Source of the DNA: Sclerotiophoma versabilis | Lineage: Eukaryota > Ascomycota > Dothideomycetes > Pleosporales > Didymellaceae | Assembly (NCBI GenBank): GCA_012274445.1 | Contig: JAAROD010000049.1 | Location: 1,178,001-1,242,000, forward strand | DNA length: 64,000 bases | Direction: 5' to 3' | Shown: positions 53,602 through 63,007 of the stretch, piece after piece | Layout of the letters: the number at the start of each line of letters is the position of its first letter | Position numbering within the stretch: the first letter of the stretch is position 1 | Position numbers and translations under genes: made by a program | Notes under the pieces: generated by a model | Database searches by the model: none | Seen by the model: only the letters and a program-made list of their open reading frames with translations | What the model was told of the DNA's origin: nothing

Positions 53602-55113
53602 TCAGTAGTCCTCATCACTAGAATCGCTACCAACTCGTCGCGACTTGCCGTCGCCAATTTTCCATGCGCCATGCTCGAAGACAATCAGGTCCTCGTCTAT
53701 AAGGTACTGCTCAAGAGCAGTATCGACCTTCCAGCTCGCAATGTCGAGTACATCAGCGCCGTTCTTCCTATCCTTCTCCAAGTGGCGTCCAACATGTTCC
53801 ATGCGCTCCTCCCAACTCGTTGGGCCAACAAACTCACGATCACAGCCAGTAAACGGGCAGATGGACTGCTGTGGAGCGCAGCGCAGCTGCAAGTAGCAGC
53901 GCGTCTGGTGTTCTTGGATGTTGTCTTCATTAACCGGGTGTTCCTTCAAATGTCGGGCGCCGGGGCCGTGCGCAGCGTGCATACGGCGAAGATGTTGGGT
54001 AAAGAGGTCTTTACGGTTGAAATCGTTATGGTAGAGTACCGAGGCATCGTTGGGGTCGGCGGTGGGCGTGCAGAGATCACAGCGCCAATAGCCAAGCTTG
54101 ATATGCTGCGTGCTGACGTGACGCTTCCACTCGTTTTTAGAGGAGAACGTTGATGTGCAGTTGTAGGCGGCGAAAGGGCAGGGGAAGGGCCGCCGGTCGT
54201 CCTGGTGTTGGCTTTTGGTATTGGACTTGCACAAACCGCGAGGTCGTCGGCCTGGCTTGTTGGAGCTCGAAGTGCTTATCACGGAATCTTTGCGATCGCC
54301 GCTGCGTCGTCTTGGGGCTCGAGAAGTGTGAGGTGCGGATCTTTTGCGCTTGCTACCCCGGTTGGTTGGGCTGTAGTCCGAGTCTGCGTCAGACTCATCC
54401 TTGAAGTCGACCGGTTGAACTGACTCGGCGTCTCGAGCTGAGTTGCCAATACTGGAATCTGTGTACCCCCTGTATGCGTTAGGATGACTTTCAGTCTTGA
54501 CCGAAACCTTCTCAGAATCTACAGCAGGCTCATATTGGATGTCGGCGGTGTCGGTCTCTTCAGCTGTAGTTTCAGGCTCTTGATGGGCATATTCGATCTC
54601 CTTCAGGCTAATGCTGGTACCTGAAGTTCCAGACATGCATGAGACATCGCTGAAGTGCTCGATGGTATGGTATGGTAATGGATACTGAAACGAGTCGGTC
54701 GGACTTCCATAAGGGACAATATTGTAGGCATGTGGCGAGGGCACTTCATTCTGGGAAGCGTAGCTGGATGTCCCAGACACTGATGTCCGATCAGGTGATG
54801 CATTGCGGTAGCATTCAGTGGAAGGCAGTGGAGAGGCGTATTGCATATGGTGCTGAGGTTGTAATGTGATGTTGGCGTGTAGCAGACCAGAAGATTGCGG
54901 TGATGGGTCAAACATGAAGCGCTGCATTGGCTGCATGCTCATCATGCTATCGTTGAGACCGTCGATATACATGTTGTCGTCCACGACACTGAAGCCACTT
55001 GGTTGTTGCTTGCTGGCATATGAGTAGCCATAACAGTCAGATGACCAGCCAGGGAAGCGTGCCTCATCCATGCATTGTATTTGTGGGAGATCTTTGAATT
55101 GTTGGGATAGCAT
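53602..55113 (-). CDS. C2H2-type zinc finger regulator
   Basis: Single exon, 503 aa, ATG at 55113. Residues 1-230 are Ser/Gln/Tyr/Pro-rich, like an activation region. Next comes an acidic block, then a strongly basic linker (SKRKRS, PRRRSGDRK, RRPRG). The finger region begins near residue 310 with FPCPFAAYNCTSTFSSKNEWKRH, followed by WRCDLC...LFTQHLRRMH and a third unit around CPFTGCDREF...RMEHVGRHL. This arrangement of three widely spaced, irregular fingers is common in Dothideomycete C2H2 proteins of unknown target. Convergent with the NACHT-C2H2 gene, but its fingers differ from that gene's Crz1-like set, so the two are not simple duplicates. Confidence 0.85.
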   Translation of the reverse strand: MLSQQFKDLPQIQCMDEARFPGWSSDCYGYSYASKQQPSGFSVVDDNMYIDGLNDSMMSMQPMQRFMFDPSPQSSGLLHANITLQPQHHMQYASPLPSTECYRNASPDRTSVSGTSSYASQNEVPSPHAYNIVPYGSPTDSFQYPLPYHTIEHFSDVSCMSGTSGTSISLKEIEYAHQEPETTAEETDTADIQYEPAVDSEKVSVKTESHPNAYRGYTDSSIGNSARDAESVQPVDFKDESDADSDYSPTNRGSKRKRSAPHTSRAPRRRSGDRKDSVISTSSSNKPGRRPRGLCKSNTKSQHQDDRRPFPCPFAAYNCTSTFSSKNEWKRHVSTQHIKLGYWRCDLCTPTADPNDASVLYHNDFNRKDLFTQHLRRMHAAHGPGARHLKEHPVNEDNIQEHQTRCYLQLRCAPQQSICPFTGCDREFVGPTSWEERMEHVGRHLEKDRKNGADVLDIASWKVDTALEQYLIDEDLIVFEHGAWKIGDGKSRRVGSDSSDEDY

Positions 55114-57029
55114 ATTGGCTGATGCCGATTGGGGTAGGCCGGGTTTCTGTACGCTTGCTCGGAGGAACCGAGATCGGTAAAGAGGCTAGTGAGATATGCT
55201 GCAGAAGTGTAACAACAGTGTATCGCACCACGGTAAGTGCTAATAGGCTGGCAGGTGTAAATGTAAAGTCGACCATCTGAGATGGATTTCTTACTTACGA
55301 AGGCTTTCTTTCGCTTTATAACAAGCACTTGAAGGTTTCACCTAACCAGACAACTCAACTATCGAGTCGACTACTAGCTGTAGACGAATACAATGCGTTG
55401 TGTGGGGAGAGAAGGGGCGCAGCATCGAATAGAATGTGGGTGTCCAGAGGCAACAGAGTTAAAACTTGATATTAACCTGCACTGCCCACTTCTTTAGACT
55501 GGTGTATTTCCACCCTCAAGCTCACATCCCCCACCTGCTTTATGATGGGCTTGATCGCAGAGCCGCATCATCTTGGGTTTAGCAGAAAATGCATGGATAG
55601 TGATGGGACTAGTGCTCGGCTTGCATAGGGGCCCTGCAGCTTCCATTCACCGGTGGAGACCAGGGATAGCAGGTCAGCCACCACTCACCCACCGCCCAGC
55701 TGTCTGGTTGTTTACGGAGATCTGACTAGGTAAGGTCTGCGACCGCAGCCCCAGTTTTAAAAACAACTACGGCACGATATGGCGAATCATTACCATGTGG
55801 CAGTACCTACCGAACCGACACCCGCACGCGAACTGCGTTCCCGACTGTCACGGGTGCGCAGGTTCGGGAGACAGGGAAGCGGGCCTGGCTCTGTGAACAC
55901 TAGCGTGACACTCCGGGGGTTCGTTTTGGGGGCCAGGAAGATCAGCTCTTAGGTGACGAACAGGGAACAGCGAACGACTTGGAAGCATGAGAACAGACCA
56001 CCACCTTCATTCTGAGGCCACTCGTGGCAGAGTTGCGGTAGGCGACAGTTGTGCCCCCGCACCTGCATTAGGGACGTAATCGTCGAACAGATGCCCAAAG
56101 CCGCAAGAATCAAAAGAAATGATGAGCGAGCAAGCCATAGTCCTGATCGGGAAGATGAGCAGATGTCAAGCGAGGGGGATGATGGTGTGGGTGGTGAAGA
56201 AGCCTCATTCCAGTGGGGAGTCGATTGCAAAGAAGCACACCATCTGGGGTGCACTGCCGTCGAAAACGCGCGAACAAGGCAACGGGGTCAGGGCGGAGCA
56301 CATATGTTTGCCTCGTCCTGAGTTGTAGTACACAGAGGGCGTCTGGACTGACAGCTGTACGAACTTGGTGGTGAATAGACTGCACCGCGCCCGTGTAGGC
56401 TGTTTCGCAGGCTGCGCGCGCGCTCCCTCTCACTTCCGCAGTCGCGTTCAACTGACTCGGTGTCGATCGATGGCTTCAGCAGTCCTGCTGGTGAGGACTG
56501 AGGCGCATTCCAGCGCATTGGGGGCGGTGCGACCCGCGGAACACGGGTGAAGTGGATTGGACGGCAGGGCGGGGAAGGCTTGGTGGAGGACCTCCTTCAA
56601 GCTCAAACGGAAGGACCACCATGACAACACCCTGCTCTAAGCGCCCGCTGCAGGGACAGAGAAAGACGTTGTCCCGCAAAGTGAGTTTGATAACATGGCC
56701 ACCGGCCGGCTCTGCTTCACATTCTGCTGGACCAGAGCTTATCGTTCTCATTCTGGGGGTCATCATTTCACGGAGCAGATAAATGCAGCTTATGCTTGGC
56801 GCAGTCCGCCCCGCAAACCAGGGTCGAACCACCTACCACAGGCTCCGAAACAAAGGATTAAAGGACTGTCATAAAACGGACTTTGTGGCTATCTGGTGGC
56901 CGGTTACGTAGATCAGGCAACTAATGCGGATTACAGCGCGGGATGATAGTCCTCCATCTGGGGTGCTATGTTGATATTCTATGTTGCAATATAATTGCAA
57001 GCTTACGCGGCGACAACACAATACATACA
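55114..57029. other. Intergenic 1.9 kb between C2H2 regulator and EMC3
   Basis: The left part should be promoter and leader of the C2H2 gene. Frames on both strands at 55.9-56.8 kb are short and carry no family signature. A tRNA-like GGTTCGACC on the minus strand near 56820 does not fold as a T arm. No repeat or mobile element was recognised. Confidence 0.5.
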
Positions 57030-58138
57030 CTACGCAGCGTACCTCGCTACAAGACGGTCTTCGATGCCCTCGAGTATCCATCGGTGCTCAAGGACCTCCA
57101 GGTTCTCGGCTTCTGCCAGGAACAGCTTATCTGGATCCTGCTCAGGACCCATCATACCTGCAGCAGGATTTTGCATGCCCATCTGCTGTGAGACGTTGCT
57201 TGCGGCTAAAACGGAAGTCAGCTCTGCTTAACGGGAGGTGGACAGGCGAGATAGTTACCATTGTTGCTGCCAAGAATGAAGTTGTAAACTGGCTGCAGGC
57301 CAAAGAGGGTAAGGAAGTACCAGGACAAACTGGATACCCATCTCACATCCAGATCACGCGTCCCTACACCAGACTGGAGCATGGACTTGAACTGTGGAGT
57401 CAATGGGAAGGGGAGTTTCACTGTCAAGCACGGTCAGCAGACGTTCATCTAGACGGCCTGGTTTGTACAGGCATAACAAGCGCCCTATAGAGGGTTCTCC
57501 GTGCATACGGATCTCTAAGTTTCAACCTAGGAGCTCCTTCGTCACAAAGACACTCTCCGGCAAGTCTTCAGCCGTCAAAGCAAGGGTAGACTTACTGATG
57601 ACAAATCCGGAAAAGAACGCATTGATCCATCCCATGATCAATGTTTGTGGAATCATCATAGCCATATTGCCCTTCATCATGCCCATCATACCCTCCATAG
57701 CCGCAGGGTCGCTCATGGGGTTCGGCCTAGGCTTTCCCCTCATCTCAGGTTCTGCCAAAAACCTGCCCTCCTGGTACGCCTGTACCATGTATGCCTTCCT
57801 GGCAGAGAAGGCAGCAGGAGAGAGGACATTGGCATTCTGGCGTAGAGTCAGACCGCGCGCAAGGGATCGTTGTTGCCGGATCTTGGGCAAGTCTTGCTTC
57901 TTGGGGGTCGATTGGAGAAGCGTCATCGCGTAGTGCCGCAGGATACCTGTCAGGATCTGTACATCTGTTAGATAGAAAAGCCGCATAGGCAGTCAGATAA
58001 CATACCATTACCACCGTGATGGGAAGCAGAATCCACCAACTAGCATCTGATCAGCACTGTGTCTCTGTGTCTGCCGGCGCAATGTACATACAACAGGGCA
58101 GGATCCCTGTGGATCGTCTGCACAATAGGTTCAGCCAT
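57030..58138 (-). CDS. EMC3: ER membrane protein complex subunit 3 (EMC3)
   Basis: Core Oxa1-superfamily subunit of the EMC, which inserts tail-anchored and multipass proteins into the ER membrane. Five exons, 58092-58138, 58006-58039, 57596-57956, 57259-57420 and 57030-57205, give 259 aa. The opening MAEPIVQTIHRDPALFWWI is completed by splicing. It is followed by VVMILTGILRHY, basic cytosolic QQRSLARGLTLRQN, the Met-rich loop (AAMEGMMGMMKGN), helices around QTLIMGWINAFFSGFV, and VSSLSWYFLTLFGLQPVYNFILG. The C-terminus keeps LEVLEHRWILEGIEDRL. All are EMC3 features. Divergent from SPC2 with 250 nt between starts. Confidence 0.95.
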
Positions 58139-58388
58139 CTTGCCGGTCGTAAACAAGATGCGCGCGAAGTCAAGGGTGGGGTGGAGTAGACGTGAGGTTG
58201 CTAGTTTGATGATGAAAGCTCCCAGCGGAGCCTCGTGCGGCAGGTGGACCCTTGTCACCTCCGCGCCTTCCTTCTGGAAAGGTGTCTTCCATCAACCGAG
58301 CTATACGGCCTCGACATCATCTGAGCAGCACCTCTCTTACACACATTTTACTGCTAGTTTGGGCCCTTATTCGCAAATATCAGTCAAG
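58139..58388. promoter_or_regulatory. Shared bidirectional promoter of EMC3 and SPC2
   Basis: A compact 250-nt spacer between the two start codons, with no intervening coding content. Co-expression of these two ER-insertion/processing genes is inferred from the arrangement. Confidence 0.5.
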
Positions 58389-59196
58389 ATGTCGGCGACA
58401 CAGAAGATCGCGGTCCATTCCCTCTCTGGTACTTCGCGCCCAAATTCCCATGTCAACATTCACACAGGCAGCAAACTAACAGCTTCCCAGACCTCAAGAA
58501 CACTACCGACGATGCACTCCCAAACTATCTCCACTCTCTTAAGTTCAAGCAAGTACACACCCAGACCGACGTCAGATTAGCGCTTGGCTACAGCGCCGTC
58601 ATCATCGCAGGCGTGCTCTTCTACTTTGACTGGAAGTTTGGTTGGGAAGCTTCGAAGCCCTATACTGCTGCAGCAGTAGTCGCATACTTCCTCTTGAACG
58701 GCGCATTCTCGTATTGGCTGTGGTTCGTAGAGAAGGGCGTCGTGTACGAAGGAGAGGGCAAGACGGGGAAGGTACGCTCAATGCACTCTAGCTGCCCACT
58801 GCGGACAGTATTGTCATGCACAGCTTCAGACTGACAACGGCGTAGATCCGTATCTCCTCATCGACCAAGAAGCACATCCCCGTCTACGAATGTGACGTCG
58901 TCTTCAGACCCGCACCCTACAACTCCAACCCAGAGCAGAAGATCCAAATCCGTGCAGCAATGACACGCTGGTTTACGTCTGATGGCTACTTCACCGCGAA
59001 GCCATTCCAGCAGTGGCTTGCATCTGAGATCCCAGTCATCGGCGCCGCAGATCCAGACAACGTTGTGGAGGACATTGGGAGGGGAAGCGGAGCGCAAGAA
59101 ATGCACGTGAACAGCACGAACGCAATTGACGTGCTGAACCAGCTAAAGGCTAGCGGCGCGAGCTTTGTTAGTGGCGAGGGGAGGAGGAGGAAGTGA
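58389..59196 (+). CDS. SPC2: Signal peptidase complex subunit 2 (SPC2/SPC25)
   Basis: Non-catalytic subunit of the ER signal peptidase, thought to link it to the Sec61 channel. Three exons, 58389-58428, 58491-58771 and 58846-59196, give 223 aa. The cytosolic start leads to VRLALGYSAVIIAGVLFYFDW and AVVAYFLLNGAFSYWLWFVEK, the two closely spaced membrane helices that define the family. The cytosolic C-terminal domain carries Y-x-C-DVVFRPAPY-like residues (PVYECDVVFRPAPYN) and TRWFTSDGYF. The short first exon (13 codons) joins cleanly by a 62-nt intron. The Lys/Arg end (GEGRRRK) is usual. Confidence 0.93.
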
Positions 59197-59541
59197 GCGA
59201 CTGCACTGCATTAGGTGAGGAAGAAAAGGAATAGGCGAAAGCATCTTTCTAACTATGGCGTTTGGGTCAAAAGGCCGCACCTGCTCGGAGTGACAGTCTT
59301 GTCATTTTTGGACTTCTGTGTGACGAGCGATCTGTCCAATTGCTAGAGAGCTACATAACGGACAGCTATGTCACACTACTTGTATTGGTTCATAATATGT
59401 AGGAGCGAGTGCCGATTGTGATATCTTATCATTTTATTCGAGTTCAAACAATGCCTGTAGACGCTTTAGGGGATGATAACGCCAACAGAATGCTATGCAA
59501 ACGCTCTTGTAGCTAACTTGGCATCCGAACTGGTTGAGTCT
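59197..59541. other. Convergent intergenic region
   Basis: 3' ends of SPC2 and the conserved hypothetical gene. No coding content or motif seen. Confidence 0.5.
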
Positions 59542-60735
59542 CTAGTCAGAGTCTCTCTCCAATAACGGCAAAACCTGCAGCTCCCGCTGAATAATTCTCT
59601 CAAACTCTTCTCTGTCGATACCTGACGCTCTCGCCAATCTGAACAAACTCTTGATGTCTGTACTAATGTGCTGTTTGATAGCAAGCTCTGCCTGGCTATG
59701 GTTCGCCGCTTCCCTTTCCAACCTCTCAACAGACCTCGACGACGAAGACGAACTTGGCCTCGGATGGTTCAGCGCGGCATGCCGTGCATCATCAACGGAC
59801 TCGATATGCTCTGTCCTGCTCTCTTCGACTGAATTGTTCACGTATGGTGGTGGGAGCGACGAGTCGTAGCCGTTAGGACCTAGATTTGACGTTTCAAGTG
59901 GTTCGGTTTGAGGAGCACGAGTGTAGTTCAAAGCGTTGCCATTGAGAGTCGATTCACCAACCTGGGGGCTCTCCTCGTCTGGATCATGCGCATCGAGGGC
60001 GGGTTGTACCTCCGAAGCATATCGTGCGAAGTATTCGAGCTCAGACTGTGTTGGCCCAATCTGCGTGCGGCCGTTCGTTTGCGGTGCGGGCGAGCGCTTC
60101 TGCGCAGGTGTGCGAGTGTTAGGTGTCTGGTCATACGCGGCCCAGTAGGAACCGTCATCATCATCGTCATCCTCCTGTTTCTGCGGTTCTGAGTGTTGTA
60201 GAACTTCCTGTGTGGGATAGCCGTTACTCTTCGAAGCCTTGCGGCGGAAGCCTGCTTCATTTGCCTCACCGAGACTTTGGAACCACTCTGTCCCATCGTC
60301 GGCATCTGCTACCCCTCTTAATTCAGCAAGGAGCCATCTGCTGCCGCCATCTCCACCGGTACACCATAGGTATGTCGGGACGATGCCGAATTCACTCAAC
60401 AGCAGTCTCGAGTGTAGTGTCTCAGGGTCTGATCGCCTGTACAGTATCTGATCTGGGTCTTCCAGCTCGATCTCACCGGAGGCGGGGTGTGGCTCGACGT
60501 GGATCTTCTCGATGACTGAGGGCAGTCTCGCAGCGACGTCCCGGTCCCAGCAAAGAAGAGAAAGCCAGTCGTCCGTAGCAACAAGCTGGAGTCGCTGGCG
60601 AAGAATGGGTGAGACGAGGGGAAGTAGTCCTGGTGGGGCCTCCTTTGCTTTGCCTGACACTGAAAGACAGGCCAGAAGTGGAGGGAGTAGCTCCCTTGAA
60701 TCGGGCTGTGGGATAACTTGATCGAGCCCAGGCAT
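59542..60735 (-). CDS. Conserved hypothetical protein with acidic, disordered middle
   Basis: Single exon, 397 aa from the ATG at 60735; the frame is open a further ~390 nt upstream, but that part reads as leader. Residues 1-150 look globular, with helices (ELLPPLLACLSVSG, SPILRQRLQLVATDDWLSLL) and a GIVPTYLWCTGGDGGSRWL motif. The middle is acidic and polar (EDDDDDDGSYW). The C-terminus ends in an amphipathic helical pair, AELAIKQHISTDIKSLFRLA and FERIIQRELQVLPLL. The pattern is one that filamentous ascomycetes commonly conserve without a known role. No function is proposed. Confidence 0.75.
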   Translation of the reverse strand: MPGLDQVIPQPDSRELLPPLLACLSVSGKAKEAPPGLLPLVSPILRQRLQLVATDDWLSLLCWDRDVAARLPSVIEKIHVEPHPASGEIELEDPDQILYRRSDPETLHSRLLLSEFGIVPTYLWCTGGDGGSRWLLAELRGVADADDGTEWFQSLGEANEAGFRRKASKSNGYPTQEVLQHSEPQKQEDDDDDDGSYWAAYDQTPNTRTPAQKRSPAPQTNGRTQIGPTQSELEYFARYASEVQPALDAHDPDEESPQVGESTLNGNALNYTRAPQTEPLETSNLGPNGYDSSLPPPYVNNSVEESRTEHIESVDDARHAALNHPRPSSSSSSRSVERLEREAANHSQAELAIKQHISTDIKSLFRLARASGIDREEFERIIQRELQVLPLLERDSD

Positions 60736-63007
60736 GGTCGCTGGTTGTGGAGACTGCGATGGATAGATGTCTACAACGACTTTTGGCGACGTAAATCGAA
60801 CGAGAATTGCCAGTGGTGTAGGAATGTCGTATCGTGCGCTGGTCGCTGGTCGCTGGTCGCTGGTTGCTAGTCTGGTGATTCGGTCACATGCAGACGCGAA
60901 CAGTGACGCGCGGGGGAACTGGCACACAGGTGCGGAGTAGAGAACGCAGGGGAGCAACAACAAAGACAAGTCTGTGGTGACAGGGAGAGGAAGAGTGGGA
61001 AAACAGCAGCAGTCTGGAGACGAGCCATGTTTTGCGGGCAGAAAGCTGGAGCAGTGGAGTTTAGTCTCCGTTCCGCCGAACAGCGAGGGTCCAGTTGCAC
61101 GGTTGCAATTGCCGGCAATGTTGAACAAAAAGTTCCAGACGCAGATGACCGCGGCTAATGTTGAGCCTCAGGTCCGTCAATCAACGGCTTTGGATTTCCT
61201 AACAGCAGCTCGATTTCCTGATGCACCCCACATTGTCTTGTCATTGCTTTTCAATCTTGTCTTCAGGTCCTGCTCCCGCTGCAACTCCGGTCACAATCAA
61301 TGATCATTTTAGAGGCGACGATCCTGGAATACTGCTTCAGATGCGGGCAGCGACAAAGGAGCCTCACTATTGATAGTTCTTGTCACTGTCACTAGGGAAG
61401 GCAGATCGATCGGCTGCAGTTCTGGCCACGTGAGATGACGTCATTTAAGTCGTGAAACTGAATCTCAAGTGCTGGCGGCCGCTGCTAGTTTACGAGAGCT
61501 TGGAGGTCCTCATCGAGTCCTAGTACACGAATGCACCCTATAATGGTTCAGCATAGAGCCGCCTTATCGTTGAATATTTCATAGATTCGCTGAGCCGCCA
61601 TGAATAGTGCTGTTGGACAGATGAAATCAACGAACGAGCAGATCAAAATATAGCAGACCAGACACCGTTGTTGCAGTCATCAGCCAGTCATCTCTATACA
61701 GTTCCTAACCTGAGGCTCAAGTTCACGTCCTGTCAACCATCTTTCCGGGCTGGGCCGCCCCACCATTCATGGATCTTGCTCGGGAGCCGGCAACTGTCAC
61801 TGAGCCAGCCCAGATCTGGGACGTGGCTAGCAGGAGCTTATGTTATGCTCCGCCACACTGTGGTTGAAGCTTGAAGCTCAATCATGAGCTGATGAGGATG
61901 CCTAGCAAACACTCAGGCACTTGCACAGCACACGCAAATAATTATTCCGGCTTGCTCGATTGAAGGCACTCCGGCATGTCTGAATTCGAGTTAGCTTGCA
62001 AATGAAAGCTTGGCTGGCCTTTGTATAGCACCTATCGGCACCCGCTCCTAATTCAAGGCTAAGCGCCGTCTGGTCTTTTGATGCTGAAAGGTGTGAACTC
62101 GAAATGAAGATGCAAGCAAAAAGCTTGAGACACGAAGATATGCAGTCTGTCATGCGTCATAAGGACGGAGGGATGCTCTAACTTGCAGGCAAAGTGCGCC
62201 TGCGTCGAAGTGTAGTGCCGTTGCGCATAGCCACCTGCCCCGTTTCAGAGGGCTGGGGCTGTGCCTGTCGTTGTAGCATCAAGCGCCAAGAACCGGTCAG
62301 GCAGATTCATTGTCACTCAAGCTCGCAGCTCCCGTTGCATGCGTGCGCTTGTTTCGATCCCTATTCCACCAGCGTTCGTCGGACCAGCTGGACGACCGTG
62401 TTGCTTTTGAATTCGCGAAAAGCGTTTGCTCGACAAACAACCGTCTCAACAACCCCTGCCAGCACATTGGAGATCGTGAGGGGAGTCAGCCTTGAGGTCC
62501 CCTAGCCAGCCGCAGCACCGACCATTACACGAGACTCGCGCTGCTCTCGCCTGCCATTCGACCATCTGACGCATTCATTCTGTAACCCGCGCGCGCGTTT
62601 CCCGTTTTCCACCTTCGAGGCTTTCGTAAAGTGGTTGACTTCGGGAATCCGACACCGCCTCTACCACTGCAACACTACCCTGCGCAAGGCAGATCGCAGA
62701 CGTCAGGCCTTAGACTAGCCTTACTTGTCCTTGACCGTGCATAGGTATTACCTACCTGGGTCGCCTCTTTGTACTCTGTTTGCGCGTTTCGATGCGCTAC
62801 TGAACTACCTTCTGTTCTTGTTGTTCGTGGGTTCCTCTGGCCTCTCGCATAATCCCACCACCAGGCAGCACTATGCCTCCTTGACCATCGGGTATCGAAG
62901 TCACGTTGTACCCTGATGTGTGCTTGGTTCCGACGATCGCTCACCACTCATCTTTCACCGCCCACCTGTTCAACCTGCAATTCTAGCAGGCTGCCACAGC
63001 CGTATCC
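60736..63007. promoter_or_regulatory. Long divergent intergenic region
   Basis: Serves the hypothetical gene and the partial gene at the right edge. A GGTCGCT heptamer is repeated about four times at 60838-60865 in the leader of the hypothetical gene. The last 500 nt before 63008 are pyrimidine-rich with several short upstream frames, typical of a long 5' leader of a regulatory gene. No other feature was recognised. Confidence 0.45.

Noticed and set aside
53323..54153. Plus-strand 276-codon frame
   Set aside because: Antisense of the C2H2 regulator, whose fingers are clear on the minus strand.
56790..56860. tRNA-like sequence with GGTTCGACC on the minus strand
   Set aside because: The bases flanking the loop do not pair as a T stem, and no acceptor or anticodon arm could be laid out.
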